Shown: positions 1 to 9,606 of the stretch, in pieces
Layout of the letters: each line of letters opens with the position of its first letter
Position numbering within the stretch: position 1 is the stretch's first letter
NCBI GenBank assembly: GCA_035314825.1
Contig: DATFYX010000087.1
Coordinates: 1-40,485 of the forward strand
Direction of reading: 5' to 3'
Length of the DNA: 40,485 nucleotides
From: Candidatus Eremiobacteraceae bacterium
GTDB lineage: Bacteria > Vulcanimicrobiota > Vulcanimicrobiia > Eremiobacterales > Eremiobacteraceae
Made by a program: the position numbers and the translations under genes
Notes under the pieces: model-generated
Seen by the model: only the letters and a program-made list of their open reading frames with translations
Databases searched by the model: none
What the model was told of the DNA's origin: nothing

Positions 1-78
1 CAACGCGTGAGCGGCCGCGAGTCCCGAGATTCCGCCGCCGATCACCGCGACGTCGAGATTCTCAAAGGGAGCGCTCAT
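1..78 (-). CDS. hemY: FAD-dependent protoporphyrinogen/coproporphyrinogen oxidase, N-terminal fragment
   Basis: Only the first 26 codons are in the window; the gene continues past base 1. The peptide starts MSAPFENLDVAVIGGGISGL, which contains the GxGxxG dinucleotide-binding loop of a flavoprotein amine oxidase/HemY-type enzyme. Its ATG overlaps the hemH stop by 4 bp (ATGA), so it is the third gene of a hemE-hemH-oxidase operon, the order known from Firmicutes hemEHY. The family oxidises protoporphyrinogen or coproporphyrinogen late in haem synthesis. The assignment rests on the flavin motif plus operon position; 26 residues cannot separate it from another FAD oxidase. Confidence 0.6.
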   Translation of the reverse strand, partial: MSAPFENLDVAVIGGGISGLAAAHAL

Positions 79-1046
79 GCGAGCGCTCGCTCCGCCAAAT
101 TGGCGAGACAGGTGATGTAGGCGGGATGGCACTTGACCGCGCACGCCCGCATGAATTCCTGGATGCCCGTCTCCTTCGCGACCGCCGCGTACTGTATGTC
201 GATCTCGTTGAGCGTCTCGACGTGCTCGGTGACGAAGGCGACCGGCACGATGCAGATCGCGCGTGCTCCCTCTCCGGCGAGCCGCTCGATCAGTTTTTCC
301 GTGGCGGGTTCGAGCCATTTCTCCGGGCCGAGCCGGCTCTGGAACGAAAGGTGCGTTGGACCCGGGTGCGCGAGCCGCGCGCACGCCGCGGCGACGGTCT
401 TCCTCACCTGATCCAGGTACGGATCGCCGCGCTCGATGTAGCGCATCGGCAAGCCGTGCGCCGAGAAGATCAGATGGATGCGTTCGGGCGGTGCCGCGAA
501 ATCTTTGAGGCAGCGGCGCGTGACGTCGACCAGGGCGGTCAGGTAGCCGGGGTCCTCGCAATACTGGTCAACGACGCGCAAGTCTGGTTCGAATCTCATC
601 GCGCGCATCACGCGGCGCAGCTCGTTGAGGCTGGAGCGCGTGGTCGAGTACGAATACTGCGGGTACAGCGGTACGAAGGCGAGCGTGGTGACGCCGTCTG
701 CACGCGCGGCGCGCAGCGCGTCTTCCGAGTACGGGCGCCAGTTGCGCATGGCGAGGTAGACCGGCATCTGATGTCCGCGCCGGCGCAGCTCGTCGCGCAG
801 CGCCTGCGCTTGCAGCTCGCTCTGCGCGCGCAGCGGCGAGCCTCCGCCGATCGAAGCGTAGAGCCGGCGTGAGTACGGAGCGCGCAGGGTCGAGATCAGC
901 CACGCGGTCGGCTTGATGAGCGGCGGCGGCACGGGGATGTTGTCGGGGATGAGATCGATAAAGAAATTGTAGAGGAAGGGGCGCACGTCGTCGAGCGTCT
1001 CGGGGCCGCCGAGCTGGGCGAGCACGACGCCTGATACGTCAGGCAT
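75..1046 (-). CDS. hemH: Ferrochelatase
   Basis: Inserts Fe2+ into the porphyrin ring at the end of haem synthesis. The 323-aa product is the usual family length. It opens MPDVSGVVLAQLGGPETLDD, the conserved ferrochelatase N-terminus. The FSAHGLP motif near residue 195 holds the catalytic His, and FVTEHVETLNEID near residue 270 holds the conserved acidic/His pair. The reading frame is open further upstream, but the ATG at 1046 fits the family start and gives an 8-bp overlap with hemE, which implies translational coupling. Whether the substrate is protoporphyrin or coproporphyrin cannot be read from the sequence. It lies between hemE and the oxidase gene. Confidence 0.95.
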   Translation of the reverse strand: MPDVSGVVLAQLGGPETLDDVRPFLYNFFIDLIPDNIPVPPPLIKPTAWLISTLRAPYSRRLYASIGGGSPLRAQSELQAQALRDELRRRGHQMPVYLAMRNWRPYSEDALRAARADGVTTLAFVPLYPQYSYSTTRSSLNELRRVMRAMRFEPDLRVVDQYCEDPGYLTALVDVTRRCLKDFAAPPERIHLIFSAHGLPMRYIERGDPYLDQVRKTVAAACARLAHPGPTHLSFQSRLGPEKWLEPATEKLIERLAGEGARAICIVPVAFVTEHVETLNEIDIQYAAVAKETGIQEFMRACAVKCHPAYITCLANLAERALA

Positions 1047-2061
1047 TCGCTTTGGGAGCGTCGACGAACGCCGCGGCACATTCGAGCGGCGTCTGCGGCA
1101 AGATCCCGTGACCCAGATTGAGGATATGGCCGATCGGGCCCGCAGCCTCCATCGTCGCAAAGGCGGCCTCCGCGGTCCGCACCGGGTTGCTCAACAGCAC
1201 GGTCGGGTCGACATTGCCTTGCAACGTGACGCCGCTGCCGACTCTTGCGCGCGCGTCGCCGAGAGCGAGACGCCAGTCGATGCTGAGCACGTCCGCTCTC
1301 GTGCGTGCCATCGATTCGAGCACGCCAGCGCATCCGTTGACGTAGAGGATGGCCGGCACGCCGCACGCCCGGATGCGCTCGATGACACGGGCTTGGTACG
1401 GCTGTGCGAACTCGTCGAAGGCGCACGGCTCGAGCTCACCGGCCCACGTGTCGAAGACCTGCACGGCCTGAGCGCCGGCGGCCACCTGAGCCGCCGCGTA
1501 TTCGGCGACCGTAGCGGCGAGTTTGTCGAGCAGCGCGTGGAAGGTGGCTGGTTGCGAGTACATCAGCGCTTTGGTCGCGGCGAAGTTCTTCGAACCTCCG
1601 CCTTCTATTATATACGAGGCCAACGTGAACGGCGCGCCGGTGAATCCGACGAGGGCGGCGCGGTCGAGAAGGGCGCGCTTGCACAGCCGCAGCGTCTCCA
1701 TCACGAACGGCGTGGCCACGAGCGGATCGGGTACCCGCAACGCGTCCACGTCGGCGCGCGTGCGCACGCGCCGCTCGAGCTGCGGTCCGCCATCGCCGAA
1801 CGTCACCGGCACGCCCATCGCCTCGACGGGGATGAGGATGTCGCAGAACACGATGCACGCGTCCATGCCGAAACGGTCGATCGGCTGCAGCGACACCTGC
1901 GCGGCGAGCTCGGGGGTCTTGCACAGCGTGAGGAAGTCCAGTTTTTCGCGCACGGCACGATATTCAGGCAGATAGCGGCCCGCCTGGCGCATCATCCACA
2001 CGGGGGTGCGATCGACGGGCTTGCTCGCGCAAGCCGCGAGGAAACGTTCAGGTGCGTTCAT
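1039..2061 (-). CDS. hemE: Uroporphyrinogen decarboxylase
   Basis: Decarboxylates the four acetate side chains of uroporphyrinogen III to give coproporphyrinogen III in the cytosol. The 340-aa protein has both family signatures: the N-terminal WMMRQAGRYLPEYR segment (about residues 22-35), with the Arg residues that bind substrate carboxylates, and GFTGAPFTLASYIIEGG (about 139-155). FCDILIPVEAMG supplies the catalytic Asp. Translation starts at ATG 2061. It is the first gene of the haem operon, overlapping hemH by 8 bp. Three REP-like palindromes occupy the gap upstream, between it and the metK stop. Confidence 0.96.
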   Translation of the reverse strand: MNAPERFLAACASKPVDRTPVWMMRQAGRYLPEYRAVREKLDFLTLCKTPELAAQVSLQPIDRFGMDACIVFCDILIPVEAMGVPVTFGDGGPQLERRVRTRADVDALRVPDPLVATPFVMETLRLCKRALLDRAALVGFTGAPFTLASYIIEGGGSKNFAATKALMYSQPATFHALLDKLAATVAEYAAAQVAAGAQAVQVFDTWAGELEPCAFDEFAQPYQARVIERIRACGVPAILYVNGCAGVLESMARTRADVLSIDWRLALGDARARVGSGVTLQGNVDPTVLLSNPVRTAEAAFATMEAAGPIGHILNLGHGILPQTPLECAAAFVDAPKANA

Positions 2062-2094
2062 CTGGCGGGGCCTTCGACGGTGGCGAGGGGAACG

Positions 2095-2121
2095 CCCGCG
2101 CTCGAGAGCGCGGGACTACAT
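2095..2121 (-). repeat. REP-like palindrome, copy 1
   Basis: Bases 2095-2114 form a perfect 9-bp stem around a GA centre (CCCGCGCTC/GAGCGCGGG). Read on the minus strand, the stem is preceded by ATGTAGT, so a GTAG tetranucleotide sits 1 nt 5' of the hairpin, as in RAYT-linked REP elements. It is first of three in the metK-hemE gap. A near-identical stem recurs at 32237-32256. Confidence 0.65.
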
Positions 2122-2130
2122 CTTGTGTGC

Positions 2131-2153
2131 GCGTTCAAAGAACGCTGTTACAT
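2131..2153 (-). repeat. REP-like palindrome, copy 2
   Basis: GCGTTC-AAA-GAACGC (2131-2145) forms a 6-bp hairpin. On the minus strand it is preceded by ATGTAACA, so the tetranucleotide is GTAA rather than GTAG. This is the weakest member of the trio and may be a decayed copy. Confidence 0.5.
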
Positions 2154-2179
2154 GCGCGTTCGAAGAACGCGCTACTACA
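2154..2179 (-). repeat. REP-like palindrome, copy 3, overlapping the metK stop
   Basis: GCGCGTTC-GAA-GAACGCGC (2154-2172) is an 8-bp hairpin preceded on the minus strand by TGTAGTA. The metK TAG stop (2177-2175) is the TAG of this GTAG element, so the repeat sits exactly at the end of the gene. Confidence 0.6.
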
Positions 2180-3395
2180 CTACTTGTTCGACCTTGATGC
2201 CAGCGGCTTCACGCAGCGTGGCCGCGAGGTCGACGCGCTCCCATGGCAGATCGAGCTCCGGGCGACCGAAGTGGCCGTAGCACGACACCTGACTGTAGAT
2301 CGGCCGGCGCAAGTCGAAGCGTTCGATGATGGCGCCAGGACGCAGGTCGATGTGCTCTTGCACCAGTTCGCCCAGGCGCCACTCGTCGATGACGCACGTG
2401 CCGAACGTGTCGACGTAGACCGAAACGGGCTTGGCCACGCCGATCGCGTACGCGACTTGGATCTCGCAACGATCCGCCAGGCCTGAGGCGACCACGTTCT
2501 TGGCGGCCCAGCGCGCGGCGTAGGCCGCCGAACGGTCGACCTTGGTCGGATCCTTGCCGGAAAACGCGCCGCCGCCGTGCCGCGCCATGCCGCCATACGT
2601 GTCGGCGATGATCTTGCGGCCTGTCAACCCTGCATCGCTGAGCGGCCCGCCGATGACGAAGCGGCCCGTGGGATTCACCAGAATCTTCGTGTTCGCGTCG
2701 AGCAGCCGGCCGTCGATAGCCGGATTGATGACCTGGCTGATGATGTTCTCCCGGATGGTCTCCAGCGGGTAGCCCTCCGCGTGCTGCGCCGAGACGACGA
2801 TCGTGTCGATCCGAACGGGTTTGAAGCCGTCGTACTCAACGGTGACCTGCGTCTTGCCGTCCGGCCCGAGAAAATCCACGACGCCCTGTTTGCGGACCGC
2901 CGCCAGCCGCTGGGTCAGCCGATGCGCGAGCACGATCGGCATCGGCATCAGCTCTTCGGTCTCGGTGCACGCGAAGCCGAACATCATGCCTTGGTCGCCG
3001 GCGCCGATGGACTCGGCGGCCGATCTGCCCGATGCCGCTCCGCCTTTGACTTCAAGCGCCTGGTCCACGCCCAGTGCGATATCTGCAGACTGCTCGTCGA
3101 TCGAGATCGATAAGCCGCACGTGTCGCCATCGAAGCCAAACCGCGGGCCGGCGTAGCCGATGTCGCGGATGGTCTTGCGCGCGATGCGCGGGATGTCGAT
3201 GTAGCACGATGTGGTGATCTCGCCCGCCACGTGCACTTGGCCCGTGAGCACGAGCGTCTCGCACGCGACGCGCCCGTATGGGTCTTGCGCGAGGATCGCA
3301 TCGAGCACCGCGTCCGAAATCGAATCCGCGACTTTGTCGGGATGGCCCTCGGTGACGCTTTCGGAGGTGAACAGTCTCGTATGATGTGCGGCCAT
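2175..3395 (-). CDS. metK: S-adenosylmethionine synthetase
   Basis: Makes S-adenosylmethionine from methionine and ATP. The 406-aa product carries [12 protein letters not shown] at the N-terminus (ATP and Mg2+ binding), [12 protein letters not shown] near residue 133 and a [20 protein letters not shown]-loop near residue 275, both family signatures. I place the start at ATG 3395 ([11 protein letters not shown]), which has AAGGAA about 14 nt upstream and lies 8 nt after the ahcY stop. An earlier in-frame start at 3422 would overlap ahcY. The gene follows ahcY in one transcript, linking SAM synthesis to SAH removal. Its stop is embedded in a REP-like element. Confidence 0.96.
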   Translation of the reverse strand: MAAHHTRLFTSESVTEGHPDKVADSISDAVLDAILAQDPYGRVACETLVLTGQVHVAGEITTSCYIDIPRIARKTIRDIGYAGPRFGFDGDTCGLSISIDEQSADIALGVDQALEVKGGAASGRSAAESIGAGDQGMMFGFACTETEELMPMPIVLAHRLTQRLAAVRKQGVVDFLGPDGKTQVTVEYDGFKPVRIDTIVVSAQHAEGYPLETIRENIISQVINPAIDGRLLDANTKILVNPTGRFVIGGPLSDAGLTGRKIIADTYGGMARHGGGAFSGKDPTKVDRSAAYAARWAAKNVVASGLADRCEIQVAYAIGVAKPVSVYVDTFGTCVIDEWRLGELVQEHIDLRPGAIIERFDLRRPIYSQVSCYGHFGRPELDLPWERVDLAATLREAAGIKVEQVV

Positions 3396-3403
3396 ATGAA
3401 GCG

Positions 3404-4744
<1,341 letters not shown>

Positions 4745-4759
4745 TCACGGAGCGGAAAT

Positions 4760-4784
4760 CCTCGCCCGAGGGCTCGGCCCGAGG
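4760..4784. other. Inverted repeat in the ahcY/fchA divergent region
   Basis: A nested inverted repeat lies in the 109-bp gap between the divergent ahcY and fchA starts. The outer arms are CCTCG/CGAGG and the inner arms CCGAG/CTCGG, with only GG at the centre. It could be an operator or part of the ahcY leader. It does not match the SAH or SAM riboswitch consensus I know, so no function is claimed. Confidence 0.35.
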
Positions 4785-4802
4785 CGGATTGAATGGGCGC
4801 TT

Positions 4803-5441
4803 GTGACGCTTTCGACACTTGGCATCGATGCATACGCGCGTGCCCTCGCCTCGGCTGCTCCCACTCCCGGTGGCGGTAGCGCGAGCGCCGTCATCGGCGT
4901 GCTCGCTGCGAGCCTTGCGGGCATGGTCGCGCGCTTGACCGGCGACTCGGCCAAGTATGCTGCGCTCGCTCCTCGTATGAAGGCGATCGCAGATGAAGCT
5001 GCTCGACTGTCAGATGCATATCTCACGGCGATCCATGACGACGTCAGCGCGTTTGATCGCGTCAGCGCCGCCTACAAACTCCCGAAATCCACCGATGCCG
5101 AACGTGCCGCGCGCAGCGATGAGATCCAAAACGCGCTGGTGGGCGCCACCGACGCGCCGATGCACGTCGTCGAGCTCGGCCTGCAGACGTCGCGCCTCGC
5201 GATGGAATTGGTGGATGCCGGCAACCCGAACGCGATCAGCGATGCGGGCTGCGCGGCGCTGTTCGCGCAGGCCGCCGCGCGCGGCGCCGCATTGAATATC
5301 CGCATCAACGTCAAAGGACTCAAAGACGCCGCCCTGGCGGCGTCATATCAGCGCCGGCTCGACGATCTGCTCGCCCAGATCGGCATCCTCACCGAGGTCG
5401 CGGTGGTCAAGGCCGAACGCGCCACAGAGCGAACACCGTAG
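4803..5441 (+). CDS. fchA: Formimidoyltetrahydrofolate cyclodeaminase family protein
   Basis: The 212-aa protein belongs to the FTCD-C/FchA family, all-helical enzymes that close the ring of formimino- or formyl-folate to 5,10-methenyl-THF. The diagnostic APTPGGGSASAVIGVLAASL segment is at about residues 17-36. The reading frame stays open far upstream over the ahcY leader. I start at GTG 4803 because the family begins just before this motif; the ribosome site is weak (GAGGCGG about 15 nt upstream). It is followed after 4 nt by folD, so the pair probably acts together on methenyl/methylene-THF. Confidence 0.88.
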   Translation: MTLSTLGIDAYARALASAAPTPGGGSASAVIGVLAASLAGMVARLTGDSAKYAALAPRMKAIADEAARLSDAYLTAIHDDVSAFDRVSAAYKLPKSTDAERAARSDEIQNALVGATDAPMHVVELGLQTSRLAMELVDAGNPNAISDAGCAALFAQAAARGAALNIRINVKGLKDAALAASYQRRLDDLLAQIGILTEVAVVKAERATERTP

Positions 5442-5445
5442 CCAT

Positions 5446-6297
5446 ATGCCCGCACGAACGCTCGAAGGCCGCCCAATCGCCGAGCGCATCCGCAACGACG
5501 TCGCCAATCGAGCGGCGGCGCTGCGCGATGCCGCGATCGTACCGCATTGCAAATGCTTCGTCGGCGAAGGCGATGCCGAGGGTGCGTATTACGCGAACAG
5601 CCTGCTCAAGGTCGGCGCAAAGATCGGCGTCGAGGTCAGCATCGACACTATGACGTTGCGCGAGGGTACGCGCGGCTTTGTCGCCGCGATCGAGCGCGCC
5701 GCCGCCGATCCAAAGATACACGGCATGATCGTGCAGCGCCCGCTGCCTCCGGCGCTCGACTTGTACGAGATCAACCGCTTGATCCCCGCGGAGAAAGACG
5801 TCGACGCTGCAAATCCGCTGTCGCTCGGCCTGCTCGCGCAAGGCGTGCCGCATTTCGTGCCGGCGACGGCCGCTGCGGTGATCGAGCTGCTACGAGAGCC
5901 GGATCTGCCGGCGATCGCCGGAGCGCGCGCGGTCGTCATCGGGCGATCTGCGGTGGTAGGGCGTCCGGTGGCCTACATGCTGACCTCGGCGGACGCAACC
6001 GTCACGTTGTGCCATTCGCGCACGCGCGACCTCGAAGCCATCTGCCGCAGCGCCGAGATACTTGTGGCCGCGATCGGCAAGCCGCGTTTCGTCGGCGCGA
6101 GCATGCTCAAGCGCGGTGCGGCCGTCGTCGATGTCGGCACGAATCTCATCGAGGGCCACGTCGTGGGCGACGTCGATTTCGACGCGGTCGCCCAGATCGC
6201 TGGGGCGGTCACGCCGGTGCCGGGCGGCGTGGGCGTGGTGACGACCTCCATCCTTTTGCGCAACGTCGTGGCGGCGGCGGAGCATGGCACGATCTAG
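5446..6297 (+). CDS. folD: Methylene-THF dehydrogenase / methenyl-THF cyclohydrolase
   Basis: Bifunctional enzyme interconverting 5,10-methylene-, 5,10-methenyl- and 10-formyl-THF with NAD(P). The 283-aa protein has AYYANSLLKVG near residue 46, containing the catalytic Lys of the Y-x(n)-K motif. It also has QRPLP (usually QLPLP), KDVDAANP with the conserved Asp, the nucleotide-binding GRSAVVGRP and HSRT segments, and TPVPGGVGVVTT near the C-terminus, where the canonical form is TPVPGGVGPMT. It starts at ATG 5446, four bases after the fchA stop. The TAG stop abuts a REP-like palindrome. Confidence 0.95.
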   Translation: MPARTLEGRPIAERIRNDVANRAAALRDAAIVPHCKCFVGEGDAEGAYYANSLLKVGAKIGVEVSIDTMTLREGTRGFVAAIERAAADPKIHGMIVQRPLPPALDLYEINRLIPAEKDVDAANPLSLGLLAQGVPHFVPATAAAVIELLREPDLPAIAGARAVVIGRSAVVGRPVAYMLTSADATVTLCHSRTRDLEAICRSAEILVAAIGKPRFVGASMLKRGAAVVDVGTNLIEGHVVGDVDFDAVAQIAGAVTPVPGGVGVVTTSILLRNVVAAAEHGTI

Positions 6298-6322
6298 CGG
6301 TCGAATGAATTCGACCGCTCCA
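6297..6322 (-). repeat. REP-like palindrome, copy 4
   Basis: A 10-bp perfect stem around GA (6297-6318; arms GCGGTCGAAT/ATTCGACCGC). On the minus strand it is preceded by ATGGAG, so the tetranucleotide is GGAG. Its first base is the last base of the folD TAG stop. Downstream is the ECF sigma gene. Confidence 0.65.
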
Positions 6323-6342
6323 TGGACCGAGGGGCCGGCGCG

Positions 6343-6915
6343 GTGAGCGCTCGCGCCGCCGGCCCAACGACGCCGCCCACGCCCGAGCAGGTCGCGTTCC
6401 TCGAGGACGCGATGGCCAAGTTCGGGCGTCAAACGTACAACTACGCCTACCGCTTGACCGGCAATGAGGCCGACGCACGCGATCTCACGCAAGAGGCGTT
6501 CATCCGGGTCTTCCGCGCCTGGCAGTCGTTTCGGCCCGGCACGTCATTTCTGGCGTGGATCTACCGGATCGTCACCAATCTCTACCGCGACGAGCTGCGC
6601 CGGCGCAAAGGCGTCTTCGCGCAACCGCTGCCCGACGACAACCAACCGCACGAACAGGTCGCGCCGCATCACGATCCCATCCAATCCATGCACGAGCGCC
6701 AGCTCTCAGCGGGTATGGAGCGCGCGCTCAAAGCGCTCACCCCGGAGCAGCGCAGCGTCATCCTGCTCGCCGACGTCGAGGAGTATTCGTACCAGGAGAT
6801 CGCGGACGTGATCGGCTGCTCGATCGGCACCGTCCGCTCGCGCCTGCACCGGGCACGGGCCCAGCTGCGCCGCCTGCTCGAGCGCGAGCACGCCTCGCGA
6901 GGGCTTCAGGCATGA
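6343..6915 (+). CDS. ECF-family RNA polymerase sigma factor
   Basis: A 190-aa group 4 sigma factor. Region 2 (about residues 25-90) carries NYAYRLTGNEADARDLTQEAFIRVFRAW in pieces and FLAWIYRIVTNLYRDELRRRK, which bind the -10 element and core polymerase. Region 4 (about 128-178) has EEYSYQEIADVIGCSIGTVRSRLHRAR, the helix-turn-helix for the -35. I choose GTG 6343, with GAGGGG 8 nt upstream (6329-6334). The alternative ATG 6322 lies against the REP element and lacks a ribosome site. The next genes encode its likely anti-sigma factor and an RseB-like protein, so the module probably senses envelope state. Confidence 0.92.
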   Translation: MSARAAGPTTPPTPEQVAFLEDAMAKFGRQTYNYAYRLTGNEADARDLTQEAFIRVFRAWQSFRPGTSFLAWIYRIVTNLYRDELRRRKGVFAQPLPDDNQPHEQVAPHHDPIQSMHERQLSAGMERALKALTPEQRSVILLADVEEYSYQEIADVIGCSIGTVRSRLHRARAQLRRLLEREHASRGLQA

Positions 6916-6960
6916 TCCCGGTCCGTCCGGCGGTACGCGCCCGCCGTGTTTCACCTCGCG

Positions 6961-6988
6961 GGAACGCATCGGCCCGTACGTGCGTTCC
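6961..6988 (+). promoter_or_regulatory. Candidate ECF-type promoter / inverted repeat between sigma and anti-sigma genes
   Basis: GGAACGCA and TGCGTTCC form a perfect 8-bp inverted repeat with 12 nt between the arms. The same bases read as GGAAC-N17-CGTT, the usual shape of ECF -35/-10 elements. It lies in the 151-bp gap between the sigma stop and the anti-sigma start and could give the two downstream genes their own autoregulated promoter. Sequence reading only. Confidence 0.35.
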
Positions 6989-7066
6989 TCTAACAGAGGG
7001 AGTCTGCGCCGACGCGCGACGCCCGCTATTGCCACGCACCAGCCACGACGTGAGGACCTCGACCCG

Positions 7067-7552
7067 ATGAACTGCTCCGATTGCCGACAACTGCTCACCG
7101 ACTACGCGCATCACGAGCTCGATGACGCGCAGGATGCGCTCGTCTACGAGCACCTGCAGTCGTGCGTCGAATGCCGCGCGGCGTGGCAGGCCGAGCTCGA
7201 CCTGACCGATTCGATCCGCTACGCGTATTCGGAAGAGCACGAACTGCCCATGTCGGTCGTGGCTGCCGTGCGCCAGTCGGTGCGCGGGCGTTCGGCGCCG
7301 ACGTTCCTTGACCGCGTGCGCGCGGCGCTTCGGCCCGCCGTCTTGGCTCCCGCCGCAGCCGTCGTGCTCATCGCGGCCGGCGTGCTGCGCTACGGCCCGC
7401 TGCTGCACCCGGCGTCATCCGGGCTGTCTTCTTCCTATTTCGTGCGTCAGCACGTCGCGCAGACGCTGGATTCGCCGTCAAGCGACCGCAGCTGGTCCGC
7501 ATACGTGCTGACCTCTGAGAACGCCAAGAGCTCGCAGGCCGGTGCGCCCTAG
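7067..7552 (+). CDS. Zinc-finger anti-sigma factor
   Basis: A 161-aa membrane protein expected to hold the adjacent sigma factor inactive. The N-terminal domain starts MNCSDC and carries HLQSCVEC (HxxxCxxC) near residue 30, the zinc-binding anti-sigma motif. One transmembrane helix lies near residues 93-110 (VLAPAAAVVLIAAGVL), leaving about 50 residues outside. ATG 7067 is preceded by TGAGGA about 11 nt upstream. The open frame upstream (from 6980) has no family similarity and is excluded. It overlaps the next gene by 11 bp. Confidence 0.87.
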   Translation: MNCSDCRQLLTDYAHHELDDAQDALVYEHLQSCVECRAAWQAELDLTDSIRYAYSEEHELPMSVVAAVRQSVRGRSAPTFLDRVRAALRPAVLAPAAAVVLIAAGVLRYGPLLHPASSGLSSSYFVRQHVAQTLDSPSSDRSWSAYVLTSENAKSSQAGAP

Positions 7553-8570
7553 TCTCGCGCTGCTCGCGCTTTGGGCAGCCGCTGTCATATTCGCCGGCGG
7601 CGCTTCGCAAGCGCGAGCCGCTGCAGCCGACGGGTACACGCTGCTGCAGAACGCCGTCACGGCCGACGATCACGTATCGTTCTCCGGCACCGTGACGACG
7701 GTCGTCTACGGCGGCAATTCCACCAGCGCCACCGTCGTGCGCATCGAGCACAAGGCGCCTAACGACTGGCGACTGTGGTACGTCGCGCCCGCGGATGCCT
7801 ATGGCCGGCTCATCATCAGCAACGAGTCGGTCGCCTACGAATACGAGCCGACCACCGGCAAGGTGTTCTCAAACGACTGGGCGTCGCTGGCGCCGTTCGC
7901 GACCTCCTTGGACATCGGGCGCATCAAGCGCAACTATACGGTCCAGGCGGGCGATCACGCGAACATCGCCGGGCGCACGGCGAGCACGCTCTCGCTGATC
8001 TCCAGTCACTCGCACACGCTCGCATTGCGCGTATGGATCGACAGCGCCACCGGGATCATCTTGCGGCGCGAGAGCTATCACGGGGACGGCACGATCGCGG
8101 CCAAGACCGAGTTCGACGCCATCCGCTTCGTCAAAGATCTGCCCGACGATCTGTTCAAGATGACGGTGCCGGCCGGCATGACGCTCACGCCCGGCGCCGA
8201 CTACGGAGCCTCGACCTCGGCGATGGACTCGCTGACGAGCGGCCTGTCGTTCAAGCCTGTCGGGCCCCGCGAGCTGCCGGATGGGTTCACATTCGAAAAG
8301 GGCTCGACGACCACGCGCGGCGGCGTGCAGACGGTGCAGTTCGTCTATTCAGACGGACTACGGAGCCTCTCGCTGTTCGAGAATCCGACGGGCCGGTATC
8401 CGTCGTTCGACGATCCGACCCCCAAGTCGGTGACGGTCGGCAAACAGGACGGCAAGTACACGTCGCTTAGCGGTCAGACGTTGCTGAGCTGGAACGCCGG
8501 CGGTCTGAACTTCATCATGGTCGGCGATCTGCCGGCGCGCGAACTGGCGCACATCGGCGCCTCGCTGTAG
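7542..8570 (+). CDS. RseB/MucB-like periplasmic sigma-regulatory protein
   Basis: A 342-aa secreted protein with a GTG start inside the anti-sigma gene (11-bp overlap) and a signal peptide of about 27 residues ending ASQARA-A. The body matches the MucB/RseB layout: an N-terminal LolA-like beta sheet domain (about 30-215, with IEHKAPNDWRLWYVAP and KTEFDAIRFVKDLPDDLFKM) and a smaller C-terminal domain beginning FKPVGPRELPDGFTF. In proteobacteria RseB binds the outer part of the anti-sigma factor and blocks its cleavage. The gene order sigma, anti-sigma, RseB-like supports the same role. No catalytic residues are expected. Confidence 0.8.
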   Translation: MRPSLALLALWAAAVIFAGGASQARAAAADGYTLLQNAVTADDHVSFSGTVTTVVYGGNSTSATVVRIEHKAPNDWRLWYVAPADAYGRLIISNESVAYEYEPTTGKVFSNDWASLAPFATSLDIGRIKRNYTVQAGDHANIAGRTASTLSLISSHSHTLALRVWIDSATGIILRRESYHGDGTIAAKTEFDAIRFVKDLPDDLFKMTVPAGMTLTPGADYGASTSAMDSLTSGLSFKPVGPRELPDGFTFEKGSTTTRGGVQTVQFVYSDGLRSLSLFENPTGRYPSFDDPTPKSVTVGKQDGKYTSLSGQTLLSWNAGGLNFIMVGDLPARELAHIGASL

Positions 8571-8571
8571 C

Positions 8572-9606
8572 TCAGCGCCTGACCCAACCGAGCACGTCCT
8601 CGATCATCGCCCGCAGATCTTGATCGTGCGGCATGCGGCCTTCGGGCACGTGCACGCGGTTCGCATCCGCACCGAACGAGCGCGCGAGCGTGCGGCCGCT
8701 GGCATGCAGGTTGGGCAGCGAATAGCCGCCTTCGAGCACGAACGCCAGTCCGGCGCCGTGATCGGCCGCGGTCTCGCCGAGCAGCGCGCACAGCGCTCCG
8801 ACTGCCTCGATGCCCACCGGCAGCCCGGCGATCGGGTCGCCCTCGAGAAAGTCAAACCCCGTCGAGACGACGATCGTCTTGGGCCTGATCCTGGCGGCGA
8901 GCGGCGGCAGCAGCATCGACCATACGCCGATGAAATCGTGCGTCTGCGTGCTCAGATCCAGCGGGATGTCGATCACGAAACCGTTATCGGTGCGGCGCGA
9001 CTCGGAGAACGCGCCCGTTCCCGGGTACGCGGGATAGGCGTGCGTCGAGATGAAGCCGAGCGGCGCGCCGCCGTCGCCGAGGGCGCGCTCCGCCCACGCC
9101 TGGGTGCCGTTGCCGTGATGATAGTCGAAGTCGACGACGAGCGTGGCGCCCGCGCGCAGCCGAGCGGCCTGCGCGGCGATCGCGACGTTGTTCAGCAGGC
9201 AAAAACCCATGCCGCGCGCCGGTTCGGCGTGGTGCCCGGGCGGGCGGACAAGGGCGAACATCGGCCGGTCCGGACGTGCGCGGCTGGCCGCATCCACCGC
9301 GGCGCCGGCGGCGAGCAGCGCGATGTGATACGAGTCGTGGCCGACCATCGCGTCGCCGGTCGGCAGCTCCGAGACGAAATAGTCCGGCGTCGCTTCGCAG
9401 ACGCGTTCGACGAGCGCGACGTAGGCGGGGTCATGCACGCGCGCCAGCGCGCCGGGATCGACGATCGTCGGCAGCTGGTACGAGTCGGGCGGACAGCCGC
9501 CTTCGGTGAGGCCGTCGATGAGCGCGCGAAGGCGCGCCGGACGTTCCGGATGATCCTCGCCGGTGAGATGCTCCGCGAACTGGCTGTCGTAGATGACGTC
9601 GAGCAC
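8572..9606 (-). CDS. Histone-deacetylase-family (AcuC/HDAH-like) amidohydrolase
   Basis: A 344-aa zinc amidohydrolase that removes acetyl groups from lysines, polyamines or similar small substrates; the substrate here is unknown. Motifs in order: HPERPARL (about 19), RPPGHHAEP (His pair, about 122), GFCLLNNVAIAA (about 134), VDFDYHHGNGTQ (zinc Asp and His, about 158), STHAYPAYPGTG, STGFDFLEGDP (second zinc Asp, about 252) and LEGGY. The start is GTG 9606; no earlier start codon exists in the open frame. That GTG directly abuts a REP-like palindrome and no Shine-Dalgarno is visible. It converges on the RseB-like gene with a 1-bp gap. Confidence 0.9.
   Translation of the reverse strand: MLDVIYDSQFAEHLTGEDHPERPARLRALIDGLTEGGCPPDSYQLPTIVDPGALARVHDPAYVALVERVCEATPDYFVSELPTGDAMVGHDSYHIALLAAGAAVDAASRARPDRPMFALVRPPGHHAEPARGMGFCLLNNVAIAAQAARLRAGATLVVDFDYHHGNGTQAWAERALGDGGAPLGFISTHAYPAYPGTGAFSESRRTDNGFVIDIPLDLSTQTHDFIGVWSMLLPPLAARIRPKTIVVSTGFDFLEGDPIAGLPVGIEAVGALCALLGETAADHGAGLAFVLEGGYSLPNLHASGRTLARSFGADANRVHVPEGRMPHDQDLRAMIEDVLGWVRR

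Noticed and set aside
2095-2179. CRISPR-like array of three palindromes
   Set aside because: The three hairpins differ in stem and spacing and have no uniform spacers. They fit REP elements instead, and no cas genes are present.
1108-2280. Long plus-strand open frame opposite hemE
   Set aside because: It mirrors hemE codons in a high-GC genome, has no recognisable motif and crosses the hemE start. The same applies to other long antisense frames such as 8620-9699, 9678-10874 and 11569-12600.
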